A stretch of DNA of 46,096 bases, taken from Skermanella sp. TT6. Its GTDB lineage: Bacteria > Pseudomonadota > Alphaproteobacteria > Azospirillales > Azospirillaceae. The notes beneath the pieces were generated by a model that had not been told where the DNA came from, made no database searches, and worked only from the letters and a program-made list of their open reading frames with translations. Positions 22,232 through 32,105 of the stretch are shown here, in pieces; position 1 is the first letter of the stretch, and the number at the start of each line of letters is the position of its first letter. A program made the position numbers and the translations under genes. Location: positions 1 to 46,096 of the forward strand of contig NZ_CP067425.2 of assembly GCF_016653635.2 (NCBI RefSeq). Direction: 5' to 3'.

Positions 22232-25200
22232 TCGTATTGGACCTGCGCGCGGAACTTCTCCAACCAGGTCTCCATGGCCGCGCGGCTGGTCGCCGTGGAT
22301 GGCTGCGGCTGTGCCGGCGGTGCGCCCGGCTTGGTCCCGTCCGGAAAGGTCGTGTTAGCATCCAACTTCCGATCCACCTTGGTCGGATTGTAGAAGCCTC
22401 CGACCTCCAACTCATGGTTGACAAACTTCCCGGTTTTGTCCTTCAACCGCTTGACCGTCCGCGCGACGTTGGGATTGAACGGCAACGTCGATCCGGCGGC
22501 GCGTTCCTTCGGCCTGGGGCCGATGTTCTGGAGCGCACGGTTATAGATCTCATCCGCGGATAGCGGCTTGATCGCGGTCGGTGTGTTGATCGGGATCGTT
22601 GTAACGACGACATCGCGCTTGGTGGTACCGTCGTTCCAGTACGGCTTGTCTGACTTCGAATAGATGATCTCGTCGTCTGGCGTGATGTAAGTGCTGGAGC
22701 TGGCGCCGCCCTTCCAGCCATACAAGTTCGAGACATAGATCGCAGAGTTATCCGGCAAAGGGTTCACGTAGGCGTGTATCCGGAATCCTCCATAAGGTCC
22801 GGCACCAGTATCCGGTCCGGAGATCGCCAGATAGCCTCGGACGGTCACCTGGAAGACGCAGTCGTTCGGTAGCGGCTTTGTCGCTGTATCAGTGCTGGCC
22901 CTGCGAGCATCCCTGTTGTGTTGAATAGTGGCGCCGTTCCTGCAATTATTACTGATGTTATTCCCGAGCACTACGCTGGTTGAATGATCAATCCAAGGAC
23001 ACCGCCAAACAAATTCTTGAAACAGGCAGTTCTGGATATCCACCCTCCGCGTATTGTAGCCCAAGATCACCCCATAGTTATGATTATCTTGAGTTGCGCC
23101 GCTCGAAGGCTTTACCTTCGCATGGTTGGAAAGGCTGCTATCGTAACTCCGAGGTAGATACAAGGTCTCGGCAAAAATGCAGTCGTGATAGCTGATGCCA
23201 TCGATCCGGCGGGAAAGAGAAGGCCAGTGTTCAACAATCTCATCCATCGCCCACAGGAAGCAGCAGTGATAGAAATGGACGTTCGACGTAACAGTCGGCG
23301 TGCCGTTGAACTTCCCGTTGGGACCGGAACCGCTCGACGTCCCCGGCGCGATCTTGCCGCAGTCGCTGTTTCCCAGGTTATCGGCGGCGTATCCTTTCTC
23401 GAAAGTAACGTGTGAGATCCGAACGTTTGATGCCTGGATCTTGAATTCTTTCTTGGCGATGGTTATGCCCGGTGCGGGCGCGGTCTCTCCTGCAATGGTC
23501 GTGTTGGACTTGAACACCAGGTCGGACGTGAGCGCGATCCGCCCGGCCACCTCGAACACAATCATCACGTCGCCCTTGTCCACGCCTTCGCGCAGACTGC
23601 CGGCGCCCGAGTTGTTCAAGTTCGTGACTCGGTGGATCGGATAGCCGGTGCCACAGGCCGCGGCGGATGCGAAGCCGTCAGCTCTGGTATAGATGGCGTT
23701 GGTCGGCGGCGGCTCCTCGACCGGCGGGGCGCCTTCCTTGATCGTGACCGTGCACGCCGCGTTGAGGATAGAGCAACCCACGGCGTCGGAGAGCAGCACC
23801 CGGAACGTCTCATCGGGATCGGTGATGGTGTCAGCCACGGCCGACAGCGTGACGGTCTTGGTCGTCTCATTGGCCGCGAACGAGATGACGGTCGGCGCGA
23901 TGGCCGTGTAGTCGGTGCCCGGCGTGGCCTGCCCGGTTGGCGTCGTGGTCGTACCGCCCAGGTAGGCGGTGATCAAGGATGCCACATTCCCCGCATCCGG
24001 CTTGGTGGTGCCTTGGGTGTTGGGGGTCGTGGTCGTGTTGGTGCCGTTGCCGCTATCGACGTCGATGTCGGGAGCGGAGGCAAAGACATTATTGGTGATG
24101 GTGTTGCTGCTGGACTTGTGGTCGATCAGCATGCCGGGTGAGCCATCAGACTGAACCGGGCACTGATAGACCCATTGGGTGACGGCGATGTTGCGGCTGA
24201 AGTAGTTGTTGGTCGCGGAGCACTGCACGGCACCCATGAAGGTGATCGAGGTGTTGCCGCTGGCTTCCACCCGGTTGTGGTGGAAGGTCACCTTGTATGC
24301 CTCATACCCCTTCGGAATATCGGCATCCCCGGTCCAGTAGGACGGGAAATTGCGGTCGCAGCGCGAGCTTCCCGAGCCGCCGATCCTGCATCCCGAGCCG
24401 GTGCCGGCGAACAGATTGCCCACGACCTCGATATTCCGGGTGCCGGCCTTCATCGTCATCGTGGTCGTGCCGTGAGTATCCGACACGGTGTTGTAGGCAA
24501 CTACCGTGTCCTCGACCTGCACGAAGTCGATGGACTCGGCCGTCCATGTGCCGTTGATCGTGTTGCCGATCACCAGGCACCGCTTGGAGCCGGCGAACAG
24601 CTTAAAACCGTCCTGGCCCTTGCCGGAAATCTTGTTGCCGGTGAAGTAGAGATGCGACGACGGCGTGCTGACTGAGCCGTGCATCTTGCAGCCACCGAAG
24701 TCCCCGGTGCCGATGTAGTTGCAGCGGATGTCGAAGCCGCTGATTTTCACATAGTTGAACTTGTAGAGTTGAAGCCCGAACGATGTGGAGTCGCCCACGA
24801 TGATGGCGCCCAGCGGCGTCTCGGACTCAATCAGGATCGGCTTGGTCGCGGTCCCATAGACGCTGCCGAGGTTGACGCTGCCGGTATAGGTGCCGGCCTT
24901 GACGACGACGCGGGTGCCTGGAGATGCAGCGCCGACCCCCTTGGCGATGGTCTTGTAGGGCGCCGAGGACGAACCGGTGCCGGTGGTGTCCGACCCGGTG
25001 GTCGAGACCCAGATCGTGCTGGTCGGGACATAGCCTGCGAATATGCCCAGGATCTCGGCGACGACCTCGTTTTCGTGCGTGGAAGTCGATCCTGCCGGCG
25101 CGTCACTACGGACGGTGACGGAGCAGGCGCCAGAACCGAACTTGGTGAGCGTCAGCGCCTGGGGCGTGCCCTCGTAGATAGTCACCGCATCCGGGATCGT

Positions 25201-28200
25201 GACGGTCGCCTTGTCCTCGATGGTGACGGTGCAGGTAGAGGTGCCGAGCGTGCAGCCGACCGGATCGTAGATCAGGATTTGCACCTGTTCATTCGCCTCG
25301 GCCGCCGTGTCGGCCAGCGTGACCAGCGAGACAGTCTTGGTGGTCTCGTTGGCGGCGAAGGACACCATCTGCGGCTCGATACCCTGGTAGTCCTGGCCGA
25401 GCGTGGCGCTGACCGCCTTGGACCTGACCCATGCGGAGCATGCGCCGCTGCCGCCCTTGTTGATGGTGACATTGACCGTCCCGCCCTCGACCACGGACAG
25501 CGCCGTGGGGACGCTGACGACCGGGAGCGGAGCAGGCCCGGTCGGAGGCACGTAGGCAAGATTGCCCGAGAACAACAGCGCATCGGCATCCAGCAGCGGG
25601 TGATCCCAGTGGAAGATGTCCTGGATAAGGAAAGATGCCGCATTCAAACCGGAGGGCTCCGTCGCCCCGACGCGCAGCACGGCTGGGGTCTTGGGCACGG
25701 CAACTCCGCCCGTTCCCACAGCGACCTCGCCGGCCTTGATGCCGTCACTGAACAACGAAATTTTTGCTGCACTATCGACCGTCATCAGGACAGTCGAGAC
25801 GATACCAACGACGTTTGGGGCAAGAATTTCGATAGGATTAAGCGCGACACTTCCAATACGGATGCGCCCTCTTACAACATTATTTTCCACCAATATCGAG
25901 TTGTCATCTGTGGAGCCGGAAAGGCTTGTGTCTTTGACCTGAGCCAATAGCTGAATGTTGGGTTGACTGCGCAGCCGAATATATCTGATGCCCATGCTAT
26001 AATTCGGCACCTTGTACCAGGTATCGGCGGCAGTAGCTTTGAGGATGTCGCGATCCCTGATGGTCTTAGCCGTGGCACCCGATGCGACGATCGGGCTGGT
26101 CATGCCCGCGCCGACTTCAAGCTGGACATGAGCAAGGTCGAACCCGCTGTCCGCGCTACCCAGGATCGACGTGGCGCCGGCATCGTCTTCGCTGATCAGC
26201 TCGACGACCGCGCTGACCCCTGCTGAGGTCGCCTGTGGGCGATCCATACCGATCTGGTACCAGTCGGGAAAGAATGGATCCTGCTGGCAGTAAACGATGA
26301 TGCCGGGATCTTGGGAGACTATGGTCCCCGTGCCGGTCAGGTTGAAGCGGACCTGTTTCCAAACGTTGTCGACCCCTTTGATCCGAAGCCGCAGGTAAGG
26401 CCGGTTAACCGGGCGGATTAGCAGCCAGGCCGTGAACTCGCCTGTGGGCATGTCGGCGTTCGTGGTCGTAAGCGTCAGCGTCGCGCGGTGCTCCGCCGTT
26501 GTGGCATCTTCTCGCCAAAGGAGCGACCTGGTGCCCGTGGCGACCTGCGTGGTGCTGTCAATTGCCTTGGTGGCGGCGGATACCGCCCACCCTGGATCGA
26601 CGCTGTCGAACAGGCGCTGCTCCGCCAATGCGGGCTCCAGCAGTAGGCCGCTGATGCCGGGGGCGATGTAGTGCTGGCGGTAAGCGTTGGCGGCGACGCT
26701 GGTCCAGATGCCGGCGCTGTTTCGAGTCCGCGCCGCGGTCGTGCGTGTCAGCGTCCATTCGGGAGGCAGCGTGACGCCGAAGCTGGTCTGCGTGGTAGCG
26801 ATGGGACCGGTCGGAATGACCTTTTGCAGGGTGACTACGCATTGAGCACCGCCGAGCGTCGCGTCTACCGGGCGGAAAAGCTCGATCGCGAACGCCTTGT
26901 CCGCCTCCGTACCGCGAGCGGGAAGGGGGATGGTGATCGACCCGCTGGTCTGTCCTGGCTCAATGATGACGATGCCCGCAGAGCCGACATAGTCATCTCC
27001 GGCAATAGCTGTCCCATCTACCGTCCGGTACTCGACCCGAGCGCCGCGGGACTCCCCGGTCAGCGTGACGACCAGCTCGACCAAGTTCTCGGTCGGCCGG
27101 ACGGAGATGGCGGGCTGGATGTCCAGGACCGGCAGCGCCTGCTCGGGCGGATCTCCAGGGATCGTGATGTCGCCGGAGAAGTCCCTCGCGGCATCGCGGT
27201 CGAGCCCAAGTGGCCAGTATTTCAGGCGCTGGACGAGCATGGGACCACCCGCCGCACCTGTCGCCGTCGCTCCAATGCGGATGGAGGTGAACCCCTTCGC
27301 AGGGTTTCCGCTCTTGCCGAAGCCGAGCCTGACCCCATCCTGAGCCAACCAGTGCGCATGGTAATCGGTCGTGAAGACGATAGTGCGCTGAACGCCCGTT
27401 GCCGGCGCGGTTCCGTTGACAGCCGCGGCGTTCACACCCTCTGCAAACACGACATAGCTGACGCTGTCCGGCGCATTCCGCAGCGTCAGGCTGTCATCGC
27501 CAGCGGCCTGGAGAATGGTCTGCGTGCTGCTCGCCAGAGGAGTGTACTGCAACGCAAAGCTGCTCGGCCCAGCAGAGCCCAACCACAACGGGGTGGGACT
27601 GACAAGGCTATCCCCTGGCCGAACCACCGTGGTCGTCCCGTTGGAGACGATCGGCGATGTAGCCTCCGCTCCGACTTCCACACCCAGGTAAGCCACGAAG
27701 GCGTGGCTGGTGCCATCAGCCGCGAAGTTTCTAAAACCCGTATCATCCGTGGCGAAGGATGCATTGAACGCGGGAACCGTGGCCCCTGCAGCAAGATCAG
27801 CGACCACCTTGAGGGTGTGAAACCCGTCGGTATCCCGTTCAATCGTCGCCCGGACCACAGAGGACGAAACGATGGACCCGTTGCCCTCCGTATTGACGAT
27901 TACGGACTTATAGACGTTCGCCTTGTTCAGAATATGAAAGATCATGCGCGTGTAAGCGCCGACCATCCGGAAAGTTAGCTGAAATGCAACGGTACTGTTA
28001 TCAGGGACATTCCCCGCACGAGGACTGGTAAGAAAAAAGTCAAAGCCGTGGCTATTCAACTCGGTCGTCGGCGTTAACTTCAGAGAGCCCAATCCGAATG
28101 GCGTCTGCACTTCAGCATCATAGGTACTGGTCGCCCTCGCTGCGGTGTAGGCAGGCCGACGACTGGCGAAGACATACTGCATCCGCTCCGGTTCGATCAG

Positions 28201-28407
28201 GATGCCCCGGTGCTCCAGGGTGACCGGGTCGTGGTATGGCCTGGGTGTGTCGGCGGCGTAGGATGTCCACCGTCCATCCACCCCACGTCCCAGCGCTGCG
28301 GCCGACCTGGTCAGGGTCCAGTCGTCAGGAACCGTAGTGCCGAAACTCCAATCTTCCGCAGCAGCCGGAGGAATCACGGGAGGCGCGGGGACGAAAAACC
28401 AATTCAT
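22228..28407 (-). CDS. Giant tail-fibre/adhesin with Calx-beta, beta-helix and pectate-lyase-like domains
   Basis: This is a 2059-aa protein (ATG 28407; a TTG 12 bp upstream is possible). In order: two repeated LamG-like units (residues ~15-420 and ~535-955, each opening FG-T/V-P/L-WTLTR); Calx-beta 1 (~430-530); Calx-beta 2 (~962-1067); Calx-beta 3, which starts at ~1069 and resumes at ~1491; a right-handed beta-helix (~1115-1480) inserted within Calx-beta 3; and a PL1 pectate-lyase-like helix (~1570-2000) with VTNLNNSGAGSLREG, TTIAGETAPAPGITI and PWIDHS. WIDH is the pectate-lyase signature motif. It follows the tape-measure gene, so it is probably a receptor-binding, glycan-degrading tail protein. 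An adhesin exported by another route is the alternative. Confidence 0.85.
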   Translation of the reverse strand: MNWFFVPAPPVIPPAAAEDWSFGTTVPDDWTLTRSAAALGRGVDGRWTSYAADTPRPYHDPVTLEHRGILIEPERMQYVFASRRPAYTAARATSTYDAEVQTPFGLGSLKLTPTTELNSHGFDFFLTSPRAGNVPDNSTVAFQLTFRMVGAYTRMIFHILNKANVYKSVIVNTEGNGSIVSSSVVRATIERDTDGFHTLKVVADLAAGATVPAFNASFATDDTGFRNFAADGTSHAFVAYLGVEVGAEATSPIVSNGTTTVVRPGDSLVSPTPLWLGSAGPSSFALQYTPLASSTQTILQAAGDDSLTLRNAPDSVSYVVFAEGVNAAAVNGTAPATGVQRTIVFTTDYHAHWLAQDGVRLGFGKSGNPAKGFTSIRIGATATGAAGGPMLVQRLKYWPLGLDRDAARDFSGDITIPGDPPEQALPVLDIQPAISVRPTENLVELVVTLTGESRGARVEYRTVDGTAIAGDDYVGSAGIVIIEPGQTSGSITIPLPARGTEADKAFAIELFRPVDATLGGAQCVVTLQKVIPTGPIATTQTSFGVTLPPEWTLTRTTAARTRNSAGIWTSVAANAYRQHYIAPGISGLLLEPALAEQRLFDSVDPGWAVSAATKAIDSTTQVATGTRSLLWREDATTAEHRATLTLTTTNADMPTGEFTAWLLIRPVNRPYLRLRIKGVDNVWKQVRFNLTGTGTIVSQDPGIIVYCQQDPFFPDWYQIGMDRPQATSAGVSAVVELISEDDAGATSILGSADSGFDLAHVQLEVGAGMTSPIVASGATAKTIRDRDILKATAADTWYKVPNYSMGIRYIRLRSQPNIQLLAQVKDTSLSGSTDDNSILVENNVVRGRIRIGSVALNPIEILAPNVVGIVSTVLMTVDSAAKISLFSDGIKAGEVAVGTGGVAVPKTPAVLRVGATEPSGLNAASFLIQDIFHWDHPLLDADALLFSGNLAYVPPTGPAPLPVVSVPTALSVVEGGTVNVTINKGGSGACSAWVRSKAVSATLGQDYQGIEPQMVSFAANETTKTVSLVTLADTAAEANEQVQILIYDPVGCTLGTSTCTVTIEDKATVTIPDAVTIYEGTPQALTLTKFGSGACSVTVRSDAPAGSTSTHENEVVAEILGIFAGYVPTSTIWVSTTGSDTTGTGSSSAPYKTIAKGVGAASPGTRVVVKAGTYTGSVNLGSVYGTATKPILIESETPLGAIIVGDSTSFGLQLYKFNYVKISGFDIRCNYIGTGDFGGCKMHGSVSTPSSHLYFTGNKISGKGQDGFKLFAGSKRCLVIGNTINGTWTAESIDFVQVEDTVVAYNTVSDTHGTTTMTMKAGTRNIEVVGNLFAGTGSGCRIGGSGSSRCDRNFPSYWTGDADIPKGYEAYKVTFHHNRVEASGNTSITFMGAVQCSATNNYFSRNIAVTQWVYQCPVQSDGSPGMLIDHKSSSNTITNNVFASAPDIDVDSGNGTNTTTTPNTQGTTKPDAGNVASLITAYLGGTTTTPTGQATPGTDYTAIAPTVISFAANETTKTVTLSAVADTITDPDETFRVLLSDAVGCSILNAACTVTIKEGAPPVEEPPPTNAIYTRADGFASAAACGTGYPIHRVTNLNNSGAGSLREGVDKGDVMIVFEVAGRIALTSDLVFKSNTTIAGETAPAPGITIAKKEFKIQASNVRISHVTFEKGYAADNLGNSDCGKIAPGTSSGSGPNGKFNGTPTVTSNVHFYHCCFLWAMDEIVEHWPSLSRRIDGISYHDCIFAETLYLPRSYDSSLSNHAKVKPSSGATQDNHNYGVILGYNTRRVDIQNCLFQEFVWRCPWIDHSTSVVLGNNISNNCRNGATIQHNRDARRASTDTATKPLPNDCVFQVTVRGYLAISGPDTGAGPYGGFRIHAYVNPLPDNSAIYVSNLYGWKGGASSSTYITPDDEIIYSKSDKPYWNDGTTKRDVVVTTIPINTPTAIKPLSADEIYNRALQNIGPRPKERAAGSTLPFNPNVARTVKRLKDKTGKFVNHELEVGGFYNPTKVDRKLDANTTFPDGTKPGAPPAQPQPSTATSRAAMETWLEKFRAQVQYD

Positions 28408-28486
28408 GGCAAAATCCAAGTGTTCGCCAGCAGCGCATTCAAGCGCCGCTGGCGTTGTTGAAGATCAGGAATGTGTTAAGTGATTA

Positions 28487-31072
28487 TTAGTACCCGTTCT
28501 GGTTCAGGAGCCCGCCGGGCCTGAGAGCCTTCATCAGATTATCATCCATGGCCTGTTGGACTTGGCGCGCGATCATCTTTGCTTGTCTTTCGCCCGCTCC
28601 AGGATCTCCGCCGGGAGATTGCCCCACAGTGACGCTGATCGGCATGTTGATGTTGTGTCCGCCACCACCGGCTGGAGCCAGAGCCGCCATCTGCTGCTTG
28701 GTGAACACTCCCTCACCGGCCTGCAGGACCGCCGGCACCTCGTTACTGGCCAAGCCCCCGGCATGATATCTGTTCCAATCGCCGATTGGCGGCAAGGTGC
28801 GGGTCATGGGCGCCGCGCCGCCGGCAATTCCGCCTGTATGAAATGCGGAGACGCGCTTCGTACCTGATGACTCCCGGCCGACGATGCCTCCGGTGTGGAG
28901 CATGGGAATGCCGAGTGCCATCCCCAACGGCTTGATGATCGCCATCCTGATAGCCATGCGCGCAAGATCTTGCGCAATGGCCCGAGCCATATCGGCGAAC
29001 GCTTCCTTGGCGCTTTTCGCCCCGGTGACGATGTCCACAAGTGCGTCTTCAAATGACAGCAGACCATTCCGTGCTGCAATATCAAGAGCAGCGCCGACAG
29101 TCGGAATGGAGTTGACCAGATCATCAAGTGCAGGGGTCGCAGATACTGCCCCAGTCTGCAGTTTATTTAACGCTCGATTGAACGTTTCTTGGCTGATACC
29201 GAGTTGGCCGTTCGTCTCGATGTAGAGACGAGCCATCTCCTCCAGCTTCGCCAATGCCGCCGAATAGCGCTCCGCTTCGGTGCGGGTATCCTCGAACACC
29301 TGCGCGGCATCGCCATTAAGCTGGGTGCGCATGTCAGCAAGCGCGCGGTTGAACGTCTCCTGCGAGATCCCGACCTCGCCGTTGGTCGCAGAGAACTGGT
29401 TCAACAAATCGGTCAGCTTCGCCAATCCGGCCTGGTACTGCTGGATGGGGGAAAGGGTCTGCTCGTAGATGGAAGCAGACTCAGCCACAGCATCGGCGCG
29501 GAGCCGCTCGGCTTCGGCGTTCTGGCGAGCGGTCTCCTGCGCCTGCGCCCATGCCGTGGACACCGAAGCGATCTGGTCGATGACGACCTGGTCCTTCTGG
29601 ACCCCTGCCTCCTTCGCGGCGTTCCAAAGCTTATACTGAGCCGTGAGCCGGTCGATTTCCTGTGCCTGCTGGCCGTAGTGGAGCGACTGATACGCCATCG
29701 CATCCGTCTCATCGGAATATCGGACCAGCAAGTCATCGAAGGCTTTTCGCCGGTTCTCCAGTTCGCGAACGGCATCGCTCTTACCGCCCCTACCTCCGCC
29801 GCCCTTGCCGCCGCCTTCAGGCAGCAGTGTCGCGCCTCTGGGGATGGTCGGGCCAGGTCGGGTCGGTGCGGCGCCCTGTGCAGCCCCCAGCGCCGGGACG
29901 ACCGGCATCGCTTGGTTGTCGGCTTTCGCCTTCTCCCATGCGCCGGAGAAGCTCTCGATCGGCGCGGACCAGTCCAAGTTCTTTATCAGCGCGGCGATCC
30001 GCTGAACGCCATTCCAGACACCGTCCAGACCGCGGATCAGACCGAGGATGCCACGCTCCAGTCCTCCGATCGCCATAGTCACCACTTCGAGAGTCGCAGT
30101 GATGCCGGGCTCGACCTTCTGGCCGACTGTGTTCAGGAGCTGATCCCAAGCATTTTTCATGCGTGTCGAAGTCGCGTTGATATTCCCCGCTGTCTTCTCC
30201 GCGGCGCCCTGGTACTCCTGCAACGCCGTGATGAGAGTTTGCTTGAAGAACGCTGCGGTGACGCGACCATCCGCGACCATCTTCTTGAAGCCGCCGGAAG
30301 GCAAGCCGGCAGCCTTGTCCAGTTCCTGCAGCAGTCCGGGCAGGGGCTCGACCACCTGGTTCAGGTCTTCAACGTTTGTCTTCGGACTGCTGAGAGCCTG
30401 GCCAAGGCCGTACATCACATTTCCGAGCTGGTCGGCCTTGGCACCGGTCGCGGCGGCCATGTTGCCCAACCCCTCCAAGGTCGTGCGGGCTTCCTCGGTC
30501 GAAATCACGCCGGCTTTGATCAGCGGTAGGAATTTCACGTAGCTGTCGGAGAGGGCGAAGAAGTCGGTGCTCATCCTCTGCGCGGTTTCCGAAAGGTAGC
30601 GCTGCGCCTCGGCTGCCTTCTCGCTGCTGCCGGTCAGCGTCTCCAGCCGGGTCTGCAGATCCTGGAACCGGGCTGTGGTGTTGACGATCTCCCGCCCCAG
30701 ATCGGCAGCCTGCAGCGCGGCGAACACCCCGACCAGGCCGCGCGCTGCACCGCTCATGGCCGTCAGCGCTGCCGTGCCCTGGACGGCTTCGCCCTGGACG
30801 TCTCGGAGGCTCTTGGTCGCATTGTCGTTGTTGATCTTGATGTTGATGTTCGCCGAGCGCCGCGCTTCGTCGCGGATCTGCTCCAGCGTGCGCAAGACGC
30901 GCCGGCCGCCGGTTTCGGCACCGGAACCGTCGATGCCGATCTTGATGCCGTCGCCGCGGCCGACCGTCCGGGTCGCGGAGTCCTGGATCTGCTTCAGACT
31001 GCGGGAGACCCGATTGGCGCCGCTTTCGGCCCCCGATGAGTCGATTGATATTCTGATGGAGTGATCGGCCAT
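28487..31072 (-). CDS. Phage tail tape-measure protein
   Basis: This is an 861-aa protein that would set tail length and help eject DNA in a long-tailed phage. Residues ~110-320 match the tape-measure N-terminal domain (AQRMSTDFFALSDSYVKFLP; TTLEGLGNMAAATGAKADQL; SSPKTNVEDLNQVVEPLPGL). The middle is a long coiled region with two internal repeats (FNRALADMRTQL, FNRALNKLQTGA). The C-terminal ~200 residues are hydrophobic and Gly-rich (MARAIAQDLARMAIRMAIIK; LHTGGIVG repeated), as in lambda gpH-like proteins. GGAGG precedes the ATG. Its short length implies a tail shorter than that of most siphophages. Confidence 0.92.
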   Translation of the reverse strand: MADHSIRISIDSSGAESGANRVSRSLKQIQDSATRTVGRGDGIKIGIDGSGAETGGRRVLRTLEQIRDEARRSANINIKINNDNATKSLRDVQGEAVQGTAALTAMSGAARGLVGVFAALQAADLGREIVNTTARFQDLQTRLETLTGSSEKAAEAQRYLSETAQRMSTDFFALSDSYVKFLPLIKAGVISTEEARTTLEGLGNMAAATGAKADQLGNVMYGLGQALSSPKTNVEDLNQVVEPLPGLLQELDKAAGLPSGGFKKMVADGRVTAAFFKQTLITALQEYQGAAEKTAGNINATSTRMKNAWDQLLNTVGQKVEPGITATLEVVTMAIGGLERGILGLIRGLDGVWNGVQRIAALIKNLDWSAPIESFSGAWEKAKADNQAMPVVPALGAAQGAAPTRPGPTIPRGATLLPEGGGKGGGGRGGKSDAVRELENRRKAFDDLLVRYSDETDAMAYQSLHYGQQAQEIDRLTAQYKLWNAAKEAGVQKDQVVIDQIASVSTAWAQAQETARQNAEAERLRADAVAESASIYEQTLSPIQQYQAGLAKLTDLLNQFSATNGEVGISQETFNRALADMRTQLNGDAAQVFEDTRTEAERYSAALAKLEEMARLYIETNGQLGISQETFNRALNKLQTGAVSATPALDDLVNSIPTVGAALDIAARNGLLSFEDALVDIVTGAKSAKEAFADMARAIAQDLARMAIRMAIIKPLGMALGIPMLHTGGIVGRESSGTKRVSAFHTGGIAGGAAPMTRTLPPIGDWNRYHAGGLASNEVPAVLQAGEGVFTKQQMAALAPAGGGGHNINMPISVTVGQSPGGDPGAGERQAKMIARQVQQAMDDNLMKALRPGGLLNQNGY

Positions 31073-31096
31073 CGGGAGCCTCCAGGCGCGAGAGGA

Positions 31097-31423
31097 TTAG
31101 GCCGCTTCGGGCGAAGCAGCGGGGGGAGTAGCGGGGGCAGGGGGCTCTTCGGCCGTGTCTACGCCGTCGTAAGCGTAGCGGAGCGCCCTATCGACGGCGG
31201 CGACGACCTGCACGATGGGCGGGCTGGCCGCGGTCAGCGTGTCCGCTGTCACGTCCGGGTGGTGCCGCTTCAGACCGATCAGCACGATGCCGCCCAGCAC
31301 CTCGGGATCGAAGAGGTCGCGGGTCGGACCGTAGTCCCGATAGATCTGCGACAGCGCAGGCCAGTCGAAGTCGAGCAGGAAAGTTCGGTCACCGAGCACG
31401 ATGGGGAAGGTCTTGCGGGCCAT
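31097..31423 (-). CDS. Tail-assembly-chaperone-like protein
   Basis: This is a 108-aa protein (MARKTFPIVLGDRTFLLDFD). The ATG overlaps the upstream stop (TAATG). It lies directly before the tape-measure gene, where tail assembly chaperones are found, and the body (WPALSQIYRDYG, LGGIVLIGLKRHHPDVT) fits GTA/TAC-type proteins in size and layout. The Pro/Ala tail is low complexity. No frameshift product with a downstream frame was identified. The assignment is mainly positional. Confidence 0.6.
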   Translation of the reverse strand: MARKTFPIVLGDRTFLLDFDWPALSQIYRDYGPTRDLFDPEVLGGIVLIGLKRHHPDVTADTLTAASPPIVQVVAAVDRALRYAYDGVDTAEEPPAPATPPAASPEAA

Positions 31424-31956
31424 TACCACCCCCACTTCTTGGGAGCCGGAGGAAGCGTCACGCCGGCCTCGGCCGCGAGCTGGCGGGCCAAGTCGGGGTT
31501 CTCCCGTTCCAGGCGCCCCTGCTCGGTCAGATTCCAATCTGGAGAGCCTTTGACGAACGGGTTCTTCGTGCCGGCAGACGATCCGTTCGACGCACCGGCT
31601 GGCTTCACATAGAGATGGTCCGCGGTCTCCTTCTGCTCCTTGATGGCGAGCGCCGGAGTCATCGTATCGCCGCGGCCGTTGATGGCGTTCAAACCGGAGG
31701 CTTCCTTGAGCGTGATCCCGCCTTTCGCATCGACCTGCCACTCTCCCATCCTCAGGGCACGGTTGACGGCATCCTCGACCGCTGTCGGCAGCACGCCTTG
31801 CTTCTTGGCTTCTTCCTGGAGTGCATAGCGGACACGGGTAAGCCGGTGCGCATCCTCGGACCGGATGAGGCTCGCCTTCAGCGAAATGACCTCGTCCTTC
31901 AGCTTCCGGATCTGATCAGCCTGGTCTTCATCGAAATCGTAAGTGCTGGTTGCCAT
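31423..31956 (-). CDS. Phage-type coiled-coil protein
   Basis: This is a 177-aa protein. The N-terminal ~60 residues form a coiled coil (DQADQIRKLKDEVISLKASL). The C-terminus (NPFVKGSPDWNLTEQGRLER, then ENPDLARQLAAEAGV) resembles a motif that closes many phage structural or scaffold-like proteins. GAGGAA precedes the ATG. It heads the tail genes and could be a minor structural or scaffold protein; I do not assign a function. Confidence 0.6.
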   Translation of the reverse strand: MATSTYDFDEDQADQIRKLKDEVISLKASLIRSEDAHRLTRVRYALQEEAKKQGVLPTAVEDAVNRALRMGEWQVDAKGGITLKEASGLNAINGRGDTMTPALAIKEQKETADHLYVKPAGASNGSSAGTKNPFVKGSPDWNLTEQGRLERENPDLARQLAAEAGVTLPPAPKKWGW

Positions 31957-32057
31957 GTCTTACTTTCCTCTTGTTCAAGACTTAATCAATTTTCGTCGCT
32001 AAGTTCCCGCCGCGCAACAGATTTCGCATCTGTAATCGCGGCATGCGCGCATGAAAA

Positions 32058-32077
32058 AAGCCGCTCAGCGGCGGCTT
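32058..32077 (-). terminator. Rho-independent terminator
   Basis: AAGCCGC pairs with GCGGCTT around TCAGCG, and TTTTTT follows on the - strand. It ends transcription from the 32106-32411 gene before the tail operon. Confidence 0.8.
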
Positions 32078-32105
32078 AAATGTACACGAATCGTGCTATT
32101 TTAGA

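Noticed and set aside
24679-25950. A 423-aa open frame on the + strand
   Set aside because: It lies inside the giant fibre gene, is rich in Arg and Asp in a shadow-like pattern, and has no recognisable domain.
26671-27978. A 435-aa open frame on the + strand
   Set aside because: It is also a shadow of the giant fibre gene; the - strand frame has clear LamG-like and Calx-beta domains.
29189-30529. A 446-aa open frame on the + strand
   Set aside because: It is opposite the tape-measure gene, Arg/Leu-rich and without motifs.
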